Source: QHXW01 sp963752965 (GTDB lineage Bacteria > Acidobacteriota > Terriglobia > Bryobacterales > Bryobacteraceae). From it: a DNA stretch of 64,000 nt. Below the pieces are notes generated by a model. That model had not been told where the DNA came from. It saw nothing but the letters and a program-made list of their open reading frames with translations, and did not search any database. Below are positions 23,597-31,922 of the stretch, in pieces; the stretch's first letter is position 1, and every line of letters begins with the position of its first letter. A program made the translations under genes and the position numbers. Where the stretch lies: assembly GCA_963752965.1 (NCBI GenBank), contig CAVWAJ010000016.1:372001-436000 (forward strand). The letters are read 5' to 3'.

Positions 23597-25191
23597 GCTT
23601 CGCCCCCGCGGGCGCGCTGGTATGCTCCGGTGAGCGTTGCGCCAATGTCCCTTGCGGGTGCCGGGGACCATTCCCGATCGCGGGCGGCAATGCGCTGCTC
23701 GTACTCCCGCCGCGAGAGGCGCATTCCAAATGTTGGATCGCGCCGTAAAGGGTCAATAGCCGCCTCAAGTTCGGTGCCGTGGGGCAAGGAGAGTGGCGGC
23801 ACGGTGATGCGCACGGCCTCCTGCGATCGGCTCTTGAACCATACGTAGCCGACGCGGTCGGGCAGGTTGGCGATCTCATCAAGCACGGTTGCGCGTTCCT
23901 CGCTCAGCGAGCAGAAGCCCGGCTCCTCGAAGGGGTGGAACTGTGGTTTGCGCCGCCGGCCGGTCACGGGCAGCGCAGAGCGGAGGAATGAGCAATCGCT
24001 CGGTTCACCGCGCATCGCGAGACACCAGCGGATATTCGTGTGCAGGACGCTGAGCATCCGGACATCCTGAAGCGCGGTCGCCATATTCTGGCTTACGAGC
24101 AAGAGGTGAGTGCCAAAGGATCTGGCCATCGTGAGCAAGTCCATCATGTGGTCCCGGAGATGCTGCGTCAGAAAGAAATTCTGCGCCTCGTCGGCCATGA
24201 GGAGGAACCCAACGTCGTGGCTGCGGCGGGCGAAGGTGGCGTGCGCGAGGTCGGAGAGGACCAGGGCTTGCAGGAGCTGGCGGACGCTGCGGCTGATATC
24301 CGGACCAAAGCAATTGATGAGAACGATTTTCCCTTCGTCCTGAATCGCCCGAAAATCGGGAGCACTCGGCGCGGAGAGGGCGAGCCGGACCGTCTCGGAC
24401 GCGAACAAGGCTTCCATGCGGCGGGAGAGAGCGGCTACCGTCTGTTTGGGAAGGGCCGGGAACTGATGGGAGAAGTACGCCGCCGCACCGGGGTGCTTGG
24501 AGCGGGCGACCAGGCGGCCCCGGAGTTCCTCATCATAGAGAAGGCTGTCGAGCCTGGTGATCGGCAAGTCGAATTCGGAAAGCAGGAGGAGCGCCCGGCG
24601 CAACAGAGCGGTTGCGCCGAGGCTCACGGCGTCGGTGCCGGGGAGGAGTTCCAGGAGGAGATCAGCGCGGGACTGGGCGAAAAACTCCGGGTCGGCGCCG
24701 GGCCAGCGGGCGAGCACATTGTAGGGAGAAATCGGATCTTTCAAGGAAAAATCCAGCACCATGATCCGCTTCCGGAGCTCGCGCGCCTTCGCACGCTCCA
24801 GTTCGGCGATCCTGCGTCCGACGAGATACACGCTGCCGTTGAAGAGATCCTGCTTTGCGTCGAGCGTGCCAAATCCGACCGATCGGATGTCCGGGCAGTG
24901 GCTGAGGAGAGACGCCTGTTTGTCGAGGAGAAAGGTCGTTTTCCCCGAGCCGCTTGCGCCGCTCACCAAAGCATGCGATCGAACGAAGTCCCCGAGGGGC
25001 ATGGCAAGGGTTTCACCTGAATCAGTCTCGCCCATAGGAAGCAGGGGACCGTCAGCGCTCGCGAGCGCGTTCACTAGGCGACGAGTCCGTTCGCGTGATG
25101 CGCGGATTCGCATGTTTGCCAAATTTTCGAGATATTGCGTGGTGCAGGCCTCCAGACGCGCGCCGAAAAGCCGATCGAAAAGCCAGCGCAT
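23593..25191 (-). CDS. Second HerA/TraG-like conjugation ATPase
   Basis: A 532-residue P-loop ATPase with Walker A at residues 78-86 (VSGASGSGKTTF), a long insert, DEGKIVLINCFGPDISRSVRQLLQALVLSDL, Walker B with the AEA/DEA signature in GFLLMADEAQNFFLTQHLRDHMMDLL, and LLLVSQNMATALQDVRML as the arginine/sensor region. This is the VirD4/TraG/HerA layout. It lacks an obvious N-terminal transmembrane pair, but small membrane proteins are encoded on either side (25192-25434 and 23300-23596). It differs in sequence and length from the ATPase at 18488-19798, so the element has two distinct pumps. It starts right after the preceding stop codon. Confidence 0.82.
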   Translation of the reverse strand: MRWLFDRLFGARLEACTTQYLENLANMRIRASRERTRRLVNALASADGPLLPMGETDSGETLAMPLGDFVRSHALVSGASGSGKTTFLLDKQASLLSHCPDIRSVGFGTLDAKQDLFNGSVYLVGRRIAELERAKARELRKRIMVLDFSLKDPISPYNVLARWPGADPEFFAQSRADLLLELLPGTDAVSLGATALLRRALLLLSEFDLPITRLDSLLYDEELRGRLVARSKHPGAAAYFSHQFPALPKQTVAALSRRMEALFASETVRLALSAPSAPDFRAIQDEGKIVLINCFGPDISRSVRQLLQALVLSDLAHATFARRSHDVGFLLMADEAQNFFLTQHLRDHMMDLLTMARSFGTHLLLVSQNMATALQDVRMLSVLHTNIRWCLAMRGEPSDCSFLRSALPVTGRRRKPQFHPFEEPGFCSLSEERATVLDEIANLPDRVGYVWFKSRSQEAVRITVPPLSLPHGTELEAAIDPLRRDPTFGMRLSRREYEQRIAARDREWSPAPARDIGATLTGAYQRARGGEA

Positions 25192-25434
25192 TTACTCGTC
25201 TCCTTTCGGCGCGAGCGGCGTGCGTTCAGCTCCCGAGACGGTCCTGCGTCGCCCGGCCGCGGGAGCCCCTGCTCCTTGTCTCAGATACGCCACAACGGCG
25301 AGGATGCTGAGGATGAGGAGCAGGTCAAACGTTCCGATCGCCCGGACGATCGCGCTGACGAGGCAGGGGAGGAGGGCGAGAATGATCAATGCCATGACTA
25401 AGCGCTCAAACGTTTGCACGAGCTTATCGAGCAT
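25192..25434 (-). CDS. Small two-helix membrane protein
   Basis: An 80-residue protein with two hydrophobic helices (LVMALIILALLPCLVSAIV and FDLLLILSILAVVAYL) and a basic, Pro/Ala-rich C-terminal tail. Its start overlaps the end of the VWA-like gene by 11 nt and its stop abuts the ATPase start, so translation is coupled to both. It may be the membrane anchor for the ATPase that lacks one. No family is recognised. Confidence 0.65.
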   Translation of the reverse strand: MLDKLVQTFERLVMALIILALLPCLVSAIVRAIGTFDLLLILSILAVVAYLRQGAGAPAAGRRRTVSGAERTPLAPKGDE

Positions 25435-26150
25435 CCTTCACATCCGATCCGTTGGCGTACTGCACGGGCGCAAAGTCTCTCACGTCCCGCATCATCGAGA
25501 ACTCACGCAGATTTGCGTGGCATTTCTCGAAGTACGTCGCCCAGAAATCGCGCAGGCTTTGCCAATAGTGAACGCTCCGGCCCGCCCCGTGCACGCCCAG
25601 GACATACACGTCGACGCCCGAGAGGTCGGCGATAAGGTTCGCATGTTCCGCGGTGCGGAGCGCTGCAGCCGACGGTACCGTCAGGGCATGCTCGATGTCG
25701 ACAGGGGGCGCGGACTGCCTCATGTCACCGAAAATCCATAGGGCATTGCGGGTCTTCGGTGACTCACGAAAGGCCTCGCCGGCGATCAGCATGAACCCTA
25801 AAACATCCGTCACCTGAAATTGGGGCTTTACCGAGTGGCCTATCCGCCGCATTTCGGCGCGGAACCGGAAGGCGGCCGGGATCGCCGGGGATCTCCCCGG
25901 AGAGAAGCACGTACGGGCGTGAAAAGCTCTCGTCGGTTATGCCAAACGCCCTGAAGCGCGCGCCTGGCGGCAGACGGGTTATGAGCTCCGCGGCGGCATC
26001 GATGTTTTTGGCGTATTCGGCGCTGCCGTCGTAGTTCATCGTCTTCGACGACGCCGAGAGGTCGATGCCTTGGATGACATAGAGCGGCTGCGCCATCGAG
26101 GCTGGACCGGAACCCAAAGTCACGAAAAGCGCGAGCGCTACAGCCCACAC
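25424..26150 (-). pseudogene. Secreted VWA-like protein, frameshifted
   Basis: The first part (from GTG 26150) has a signal peptide (VALALFVTLGSGPASMAQ), then YVIQGIDLSASSKTM with a MIDAS-like DxSxS, and LITRLPPGARFRAFGITDESF. Around 25870-25890 the frame must shift by one to continue as FRFRAEMRRIGHSVKPQFQVTDVLGFMLIAGEAFRESPKTRNALWIFGDMRQS, VDVYVLGVHGAG and YWQSLRDFWATYF, which complete a von Willebrand A-like fold. Each half alone is incomplete. Either a real mutation or an assembly error in a C/G-rich tract explains it. Extracytoplasmic location with a metal-ion adhesion site is inferred. It lies upstream of, and overlaps, the small membrane protein gene. Confidence 0.65.
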
Positions 26151-27006
26151 TCCTCGGTCTCCTCGCGTGGCGGCTGGCGCCGTCGAGGAGGCCGACGTAC
26201 ACGTTCCGCATGAACTCGCGTCCGTATGCTTCCGGCTGATTGTGAAGAAAAGTGAGTTGCTCGATAATCAATCCGATTTCTCGCTCGATGCCTTCAAGCC
26301 TCCGACTGTTCTCGTCCGGCGAGATCCTCCTCGCAGTGAGAGCCAGCTGCACCTTATGCAAGGCGACGCCGCTTGCCAGTTCTAACGACACAGCAAGCAA
26401 AACGAGGAACAGGCGGATCTTCGGGGCCGTGTCGGCGTAAAAGGAGATGGCGGAGGCTTCTGTTGTCGCTTGTCCGCCATCGGAAGTCGCGAGAAGGCCT
26501 TTCAGGGCAAGCGCGAAAACGTCGCCTCGCACGATGGCGAGTACGGCGACCGTACCGATGCTCCCGAGAAATAGGGCGGCGACCATTGAGCGGACAACGA
26601 CGTTGTAATCGAACCGGTTGAGGAGCTCCGCCGTTGCGAAGGCGCAGAGCAAGGCCAATGCGATGCTGCACGGCCAGATCTGCCAGCCAAAGCCATAAGG
26701 CTGAAGTGCGAGGTGGGCGAGCGCGAGTCCCGCGATTGCGAAAAGCAGGACTGTGGCAGCGGAGAAAACGGGCAGGCTAGGACGTGACATGTTGCACGCC
26801 GGCGTCGCCCGTTGTATGGCGTGCCGGTCACTCTGTTCGCGCACGAGGATGGTGAACCTTGCCCGGAGGCGGTTTACCTCGGGCTGGTTAGCGAGCTCGA
26901 TGCGCCGCTGCTCTTCAGCGCAGATCCGTTCGGCCCAAGCGATGTTCTGGTTGATTCCTGAGTTCGCAAGCTGAAAAGCATTTGAGGTATCGAATTCGAG
27001 TGGCAT
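26138..27006 (-). CDS. Multi-helix membrane protein, probable frameshift near its end
   Basis: The start at 27006 has AAGGAGG eight nt upstream. A helical cytoplasmic N-terminus (IAWAERICAEEQRRIELANQPEVNRLRARFTILVREQ) is followed by four hydrophobic segments (residues ~85-107, ~113-128, ~139-160 and ~193-210), then a coiled coil (SRRLEGIEREIGLIIEQLTFLHNQ). The unshifted frame runs on to 25840, but after about 26180 it is only the shadow of the VWA-like gene. A single missing base near 26168-26190 would give RQPPREETEECGL and a stop at 26138, overlapping the next gene's start. No family is recognised. It is the second gene of the transfer-type cluster. Confidence 0.55.
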
Positions 27007-27019
27007 CGCACTGTCCTCC

Positions 27020-27286
27020 TTAAAAAGAGTTAGTAAGTTGATGTTTGGGAGTTCGTAGTGTGAGAGTAGTGTTCCGTAGGCGCCCCGTAGTGAGGCGGCG
27101 GTAAACGCGTTCGGCGACGGTCTGCGGAATCCGGATGGAATCGTAAATACGTCTCGTATGTTTGGGGCGACCAAGGTGCAGGACCCCGTTCTCGTCACGG
27201 AACGCTCGGCGAATCGTGTCCGCGGACACGCGCCACTGCTTCGCGAGTTCCTGAACCGTGAAATGCTGTTCGATGAGTTCCGACAT
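27020..27286 (-). CDS. Small HTH DNA-binding protein
   Basis: An 88-residue protein with an excisionase/MerR-type helix-turn-helix: EQHFTVQELAKQWRVSADTIRRAFRDENGVLHLGRPKHTRRIYDSIRIPQTVAERVYRRL. The C-terminal tail is Thr/Leu-rich. It heads the long minus-strand cluster (14 nt before the membrane protein gene), so it may regulate that operon or act as the directionality factor for the integrase at 29076-30134. The start is preceded by a purine-rich GGGAGACGAG. Confidence 0.7.
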   Translation of the reverse strand: MSELIEQHFTVQELAKQWRVSADTIRRAFRDENGVLHLGRPKHTRRIYDSIRIPQTVAERVYRRLTTGRLRNTTLTLRTPKHQLTNSF

Positions 27287-27331
27287 AATTTCTCGTCTCC
27301 CGCGCCCTTTTCTCGTTCCCGCCCGTCGTTT

Positions 27332-27682
27332 CTACGTGGTGCCCGACGAAATCGGGCGCTTCTGGGGTTGGGGATGACCTCCCAACTGGCATCGAACGCT
27401 TTTCAAAGCCCTCGAATCGAGGGAAGAGAGTTTTGTGTGGATCTTGCCACCTCCGATGAACTCAATACTGAACACTGGATCTGGGGCCCACCAGTCAATC
27501 TCGCCTACGAAGGCATATCCCGCTTCCAACGCGGCGTTAATTGCCGCCGCCTTCTCTCGATAGAAGGCTGCACGGGTTTGTCCTTCGCTAGCTTTTGCGC
27601 GATGATTCGCGGAAAACGCGCGCACCTTGAGCCGCGCAGCGCGGCGCGTCTGAAGCGGCGCGGTCGATGTCGTCTCTTCCAT
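27332..27682 (-). CDS. Hypothetical protein (116 aa)
   Basis: A good AGGAGGG site lies eight to nine nt before the ATG. The product has a basic N-terminal helix (QTRRAARLKVRAFSANHRAKASEGQTRAAFYREKAAAINAALEAGY) and a C-terminal beta-rich segment (FVGEIDWWAPDPVFSIEFIGGGKIHTKLSSL). No family is recognised. It is divergent from the CII-like gene at 27849, with a shared operator-like repeat between them, which suggests it takes part in the element's regulatory switch. The plus-strand open frame over the same bases is judged a shadow. Confidence 0.6.
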   Translation of the reverse strand: MEETTSTAPLQTRRAARLKVRAFSANHRAKASEGQTRAAFYREKAAAINAALEAGYAFVGEIDWWAPDPVFSIEFIGGGKIHTKLSSLDSRALKSVRCQLGGHPQPQKRPISSGTT

Positions 27683-27765
27683 GTCGTTCGCCCTCCTAGT
27701 GGCTTTCAGACAGGTTTCAGATTAGGGTCTTTCTGGGAACCGGGAAACCCATTTACGTTGTGGTG

Positions 27766-27792
27766 ATTGAACGTTGAAGGTGAGCGTTCAAT
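27766..27792. promoter_or_regulatory. Operator-like inverted repeat in a divergent promoter region
   Basis: ATTGAACG (27766-27773) and CGTTCAAT (27785-27792) form an 8-bp perfect dyad with an 11-bp spacer. It lies in the 166-bp gap between the minus-strand 116-residue gene and the plus-strand CII-like gene. The geometry suits a dimeric regulator covering two major grooves. A binding protein is not known. Confidence 0.5.
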
Positions 27793-27848
27793 TTGACTTT
27801 GAAAATGAACAGAAAGAGAATTGCAACATTGCGCCATGGAGGTTTGAA

Positions 27849-28358
27849 ATGGACGGGATGTGCGAACCATTTCGCGGCTTGCTGATACGCGTGGTTGGGC
27901 AAGAAACTGAAAAGCTGAAGATATCCACTCGGACTCTTGCGGAGACACTCGGGCCGGGTTACAGGAGCTTCATGTATTGGTTGGAAGGGCGCTCAAAATT
28001 CCCGGCTGAGTTTTTGCCTAAGCTTTGCACGGTTCTAGGGAATTACGAGCTACTTGATTTGCTTGAACGAGAGGCTGGTCGTATTGCGTATCCCGTGCCC
28101 GAGCTCGCGCACCTGGAGAACCTTGAAGATGTCCGTGCAGTGCAGCGGCTTGTAAAGGAAGTTGGCGAAGCCCTCGAATCGTTGTCAAAAACGCTAGAGG
28201 ACGGGATCGTGGAGAAGCACGAGCTGGACGACACGATTCCGGCGCTCGACGACGTGATTCGGGAGTGTGCTCGCCTTAAGCATTGGCTGCACAAACGGCA
28301 TCATGCCGACTTCCCTAAGGGCCACCCGGCACGGCGTGATACCCTAGGTTTCGGCTAG
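27849..28358 (+). CDS. Phage CII-like regulatory protein
   Basis: A 169-residue protein. The N-terminal half resembles phage regulatory CII (CP76-type) proteins: LKISTRTLAETLGPGYRSFMYWLEGRSKFPAEFLPKLCTVLGNYELLDLLEREAGRIAYPVP. The C-terminal half is helical, as usual there (LVKEVGEALESLSKTLEDGIVEKHELDDTIPALDDVIRECARLKHWL). Such proteins control phage-type gene expression. The start at 27849 is chosen because GGAGG lies six nt upstream; the longer TTG frame is weaker. It faces the divergent 116-residue gene across an operator-like repeat and overlaps the next convergent gene by four bases. Confidence 0.6.
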   Translation: MDGMCEPFRGLLIRVVGQETEKLKISTRTLAETLGPGYRSFMYWLEGRSKFPAEFLPKLCTVLGNYELLDLLEREAGRIAYPVPELAHLENLEDVRAVQRLVKEVGEALESLSKTLEDGIVEKHELDDTIPALDDVIRECARLKHWLHKRHHADFPKGHPARRDTLGFG

Positions 28359-28909
28359 GACTCGGGAGGTCTCCAACCTCTGGACATTAGATAGGTTTTG
28401 ACGCGTTGTAATGACTCGCTACTCTTGAGTCGAGATACTTGCCCCGTGATAAGGTCATGCGCTTCCCGTGCGACGACGCGCAGGTCGTTCGTGCTTATGG
28501 GGCGGTCAGGAAAATCGGCGGCGCGAAGTGGAATGATATCCGGACTTCCGATCTCCTGGCCGGAGCGTGATCGCCGTACTATCATCAAAGTGAACTCGGC
28601 GATATCGCTCGGGCCACGGAGCTCATTACCGCCTTCGTCATTCACGCCTTCGCTTGATACAAATGCTTCGATGATGGTCCGGTGGTCGGGATCGTAATAC
28701 GCGATCCGGCTTATTCTGACATCTAGGAATTGCTTCGTGCCTCCCTCGGTTTCGGTGTAGCCTTCGTATTCGCCGCCGGTATTCTCAAGGAATCGAGACT
28801 CTTCGGCATTGATGAGCGGCCAGTGCTGCTCCGTTTCCTTCGTGTAATCAGACCCTTCGAAGGGTTCGATTCTTTCTCCGCCGGGAGGGAATTGAAAGAG
28901 TTTTTCCAT
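28355..28909 (-). CDS. Hypothetical protein (184 aa)
   Basis: A soluble, acidic protein. The middle reads as beta strands (GGEYEGYTETEGGTKQFLDVRISRIAYYDPDHRTIIEAFVSSEG and DIAEFTLMIVRRSRSG) and the C-terminus is helical (DLRVVAREAHDLITGQVSRLKSSESLQRVKTYLMSRGW). No family is recognised. The start at 28909 is taken as the Met before EKLFQFPPGG; upstream residues look non-coding. It sits between the regulatory switch and the integrase, a usual place for cargo or accessory genes of integrative elements. Confidence 0.55.
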   Translation of the reverse strand: MEKLFQFPPGGERIEPFEGSDYTKETEQHWPLINAEESRFLENTGGEYEGYTETEGGTKQFLDVRISRIAYYDPDHRTIIEAFVSSEGVNDEGGNELRGPSDIAEFTLMIVRRSRSGQEIGSPDIIPLRAADFPDRPISTNDLRVVAREAHDLITGQVSRLKSSESLQRVKTYLMSRGWRPPES

Positions 28910-29075
28910 GATCAGATTTGGGAGGTAGGGGGTTGTTGCGAAAGACCTTCTTCTGAAGTATACCCGGTACCCATTTCTGCGGCAAGATTCGGTCCGACCA
29001 GATTGGAACAGTACCGGCAACCAAGCGGTCGTTGCTTGTGCTTGGACTGCTGGAACGTGTGAGGCTACGGCATTC

Positions 29076-30134
29076 CTATTTCACCCGGACGAGCGTCGGC
29101 GTCCAGGTTAGGGCAACCGCGCGCTCCAGATTGTCCTGAAGCGACTTGATCCACGGATAGTAAGCGCGCTGCGTGGTTTTGAGGTCGGTATGTCCGAGCA
29201 GGATCGATACCGTTTCGAGTGGAACGCCTTTTTCGAGTAGGCGCACAGCAAACGTGTCGCGCCAGCGGTGAGGATGAGCATTTTTCACGCCGCAAGCGTG
29301 GGCAGCCTTTCTCAGCTTGATGCGGTAATACTCGGCCACAGTGGAAGGTTTGTCGGATTCAACCGCGAAGTAGTAACCGGCGGTCAGAGCCAAATTGCCA
29401 AGGTCGGTAAGAAGGTCCGGGGGCACCGGAACAAAAACGGGCACGCCTGTCTTCTGGGTGTATAGGAAAACGCGGCCGTTCTGGATTCGTTCCGGACGGA
29501 GCATGGCAGCATCGATAATCCTCAGTCCGCTGTGGAGGAGTATTCGGAAGAACACCTGTGACCGGAAATCGGCGGTGGCCAATATTTTCGAAACTTCAGC
29601 GTCACTGAAAGGCAGTGTCGGATTGGGTTTCACTTCCGGTGCCTTGATGGTCGTCGCCGGGTTCTTTGCAATCCAGTCGTTTTGGACGCAGAACGAGAAG
29701 AACGTCCGTATGCGTTCGAGCTCTTTCCCTGACGTACGCGGCGAAAGAGAGGTTCGAAAGCTTCGGAAAGCTCGCACGGATTCGGTAGTGAAGTCACCAA
29801 GATGTCGGCACTGGGAAGCTGCCGAAAATTCTCGGAGCCGAGAACAAAGGTAGGAGTACTTGCGCAGGGTCGCTTGCGAGAGGTTGCGGGCTTCGCAGTC
29901 CGCGATGAATGCGTCGAGGGCTTGCGACAGCCCGATTTGTTTTTGGGCTATCGTGCCATTTTCGATCTCCCGTTTGATTTTTTCCGCCCGTTCCCATGAA
30001 CGGGTCTTCAAAGTTCTCCGGTACGGCTTTCCTTCGAGCGTTCCGCTTGCCCAGATCGTGCAGCGGCATTTCTTGCTGATACGGTCAGCAGCGAATTTGC
30101 ATGTGGCGCGGTGTCGCCGGTACATTGTAAGCAC
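29076..30134 (-). CDS. Tyrosine integrase beside tRNA-Leu
   Basis: A 352-residue integrase. The N-terminal arm has CxxC-type residues (CKFAADRISKKCRCTIWASG), then a SAM-like domain (LSQALDAFIADCEARNLSQATLRKYSYLCSRLREF). The catalytic part has Arg in LHSGLRIIDAAML, Lys in FLYTQKTGVPVFVPV, HxxR in AHPHRWRDTFAVRLLEKG, His in LLGHTDLKTTQ and Tyr in RAYYPW. All catalytic positions are present. It ends the island, 78 bp from the 3' end of tRNA-Leu(CAA), the usual layout for tRNA-targeting integrases, so that tRNA 3' end is probably the attachment site. Confidence 0.92.
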   Translation of the reverse strand: MLTMYRRHRATCKFAADRISKKCRCTIWASGTLEGKPYRRTLKTRSWERAEKIKREIENGTIAQKQIGLSQALDAFIADCEARNLSQATLRKYSYLCSRLREFSAASQCRHLGDFTTESVRAFRSFRTSLSPRTSGKELERIRTFFSFCVQNDWIAKNPATTIKAPEVKPNPTLPFSDAEVSKILATADFRSQVFFRILLHSGLRIIDAAMLRPERIQNGRVFLYTQKTGVPVFVPVPPDLLTDLGNLALTAGYYFAVESDKPSTVAEYYRIKLRKAAHACGVKNAHPHRWRDTFAVRLLEKGVPLETVSILLGHTDLKTTQRAYYPWIKSLQDNLERAVALTWTPTLVRVK

Positions 30135-30211
30135 TGAAGCGCAGTATTGTACAAAATCGTGTACAGTTCAAGGAGATCTACGATAACATATTGATTATAA
30201 AAGAAATTTTA

Positions 30212-30300
30212 TGGTGCTGGAGGAGGGGGTCGAACCCTCATGACCAGTGAAGGCCGCGGGATTTTGAGTCCCGTGCGTCTGCCAGTTCCGCCACTCCAGC
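30212..30300 (-). tRNA. tRNA-Leu (anticodon CAA)
   Basis: Read on the minus strand the gene begins GCTGGAGTGGCGGAACTGG and ends GGTTCGACCCCCTCCTCCAGC followed by an encoded CCA. The acceptor stem GCTGGAG/CTCCAGC, the anticodon stem CGGGA/TCCCG around loop CTCAAAA (anticodon CAA at 30266-30264) and the long variable arm typical of leucine tRNAs are all visible. Its 3' end faces the integrase and marks the island boundary. Confidence 0.95.
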
Positions 30301-30366
30301 TTGGGGATTTCGCATTCAGTATAGCATCCGGCGTTTTTCGCTATACTTGTGGGCGAACCTTCCACC

Positions 30367-31886
30367 ATGGCGCTGTTCAAGACACGCAGCGCCGCCGTAT
30401 ACGGCATCGATGCTCATCTGATCGATGTCGAAGTCGACATGTACAAGTCAGGCACGGCGCGCGACTTCATCACGGTCGGGATGCCCGACACCGCAGTGCG
30501 CGAGAGCCGCGAGCGCATCAAGTCCGCCCTGATCAACTCCGGCTTCGGATATCCAAATAAGGCCGTCACGATCAATCTTGCGCCGGCCGATGTCCGAAAA
30601 GAAGGCGCGGCGTTCGATCTTCCCATGGCGCTCGGCATTCTCGGGGCAATGGGTACGGTGCCAGCACTGGATGAGCACCTGCTCGTTGGTGAGTTGTCGC
30701 TCGACGGCGCTGTACGGCCGGTGCATGGGGCGCTTTCGATCGCGGTCTGCGCTAGCAAAAAGGGCGTGACGAATCTCGTGCTCCCCGCGGAAAATGCCGC
30801 CGAGGCCGCGGTGGTGGAAGGCGTTCGTGTCTTCGGCGTGCGCCACCTGGCGGAGGTGGTCGCGCTCATTTCGCGGCCTCTGGAATTTTCGCCTGTGGCG
30901 CCGCAGAGCGCCGCGCAGTTCTCGCCTGACTCATCCGCCCCCGATTTTCGCGACGTACGCGGCCAAACCAGCGCTAAGCGTGCCTGCAAGTCGCGGCCGC
31001 GGGGGATCACAACGTGCTCATGATTGGTCCCCCGGGATCGGGCAAGACCATGCTCGCCAAGCGTCTTGCCGGCGTGCTGCCGCCATTGAGCTTTGCCGAG
31101 GCGATTGAGACGACCAAAGTGCATAGCATCGCCGGTATCCTGCCCGCCGGCGCTGGCCTTCTGCGCGAACGGCCGTTCCGCGCGCCGCACCATAGCATCT
31201 CGGATGCCGGACTGATTGGCGGCGGGCCTGGGATGCCGCGGCCGGGCGAGGTCAGTCTCGCGCACAACGGCGTCCTGTTCCTCGACGAGTTCCCGGAGTT
31301 TCCGCGAAACGTCCTTGAGCTGCTGCGCCAGCCACTCGAGGACGCATCGGTGACCATCGCACGCTCCATCATGACGCTTCGCTTTCCATCCAGTTTCATG
31401 CTGGTTGCGGCCATGAACCCATGTCCTTGCGGGTTTTTCGGCGACGCCACGCGCGAGTGCCGCTGCACGCCCGGCATCATTCAGCGCTATCTGGGCAAGA
31501 TCTCCGGGCCGCTGCTCGACCGCATCGATATCCACATTGAGGTGCCAGCAGTGCCGTACAAGGAACTGCGCTCAAACGGAACGAGTGAATCGTCGGCTGA
31601 AATCCGGGAGCGCGTGGAGCAGGCTCGTGCAACACAACTGGCCCGTGGCTTTGTCAACGCGCGCATGCCAGTGCGTATGATTCGCAAGCAGTGCGCCCTG
31701 GATGAGGCGGGTGAGCGAACACTCGAAATGGCCGTACGGCGCATGGGACTCTCAGCGCGCGCGCACGACCGTATCTTGAAAGTCGCTCGCACCGTCGCCG
31801 ATCTCGATCACTCCGAAACCGTCTCCGCTAAGCACCTGGCGGAGGCAGTACAGTACCACAGCTTGGACCGAAACTATTGGAGCTGA
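30367..31886 (+). pseudogene. comM: ComM/YifB Mg-chelatase-like AAA+ ATPase, frameshifted
   Basis: The first part (from ATG 30367) is the ComM N-terminal ChlI-like domain: YGIDAHLIDVEVDMYKSG, VGMPDTAVRESRERIKSA and KEGAAFDLPMALGIL. It is in frame until about 30981, where one missing C changes frame. With the shift it would continue AKRALQVAAAGDHNVLMIGPPGSGKTMLAKRL (Walker A), then APHHSISDAGLIGGG, VLFLDEFPEF (Walker B) and MNPCPCGFFGD up to the C-terminal ChlI domain. ComM is a hexameric helicase that promotes branch migration in natural transformation. The remainder is perfectly conserved, so an assembly error is a serious alternative to real loss. Confidence 0.88.
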
Positions 31887-31922
31887 GGAAGGCGGCCAGC
31901 CAAAGCGACTGGCCGCTCTCCG

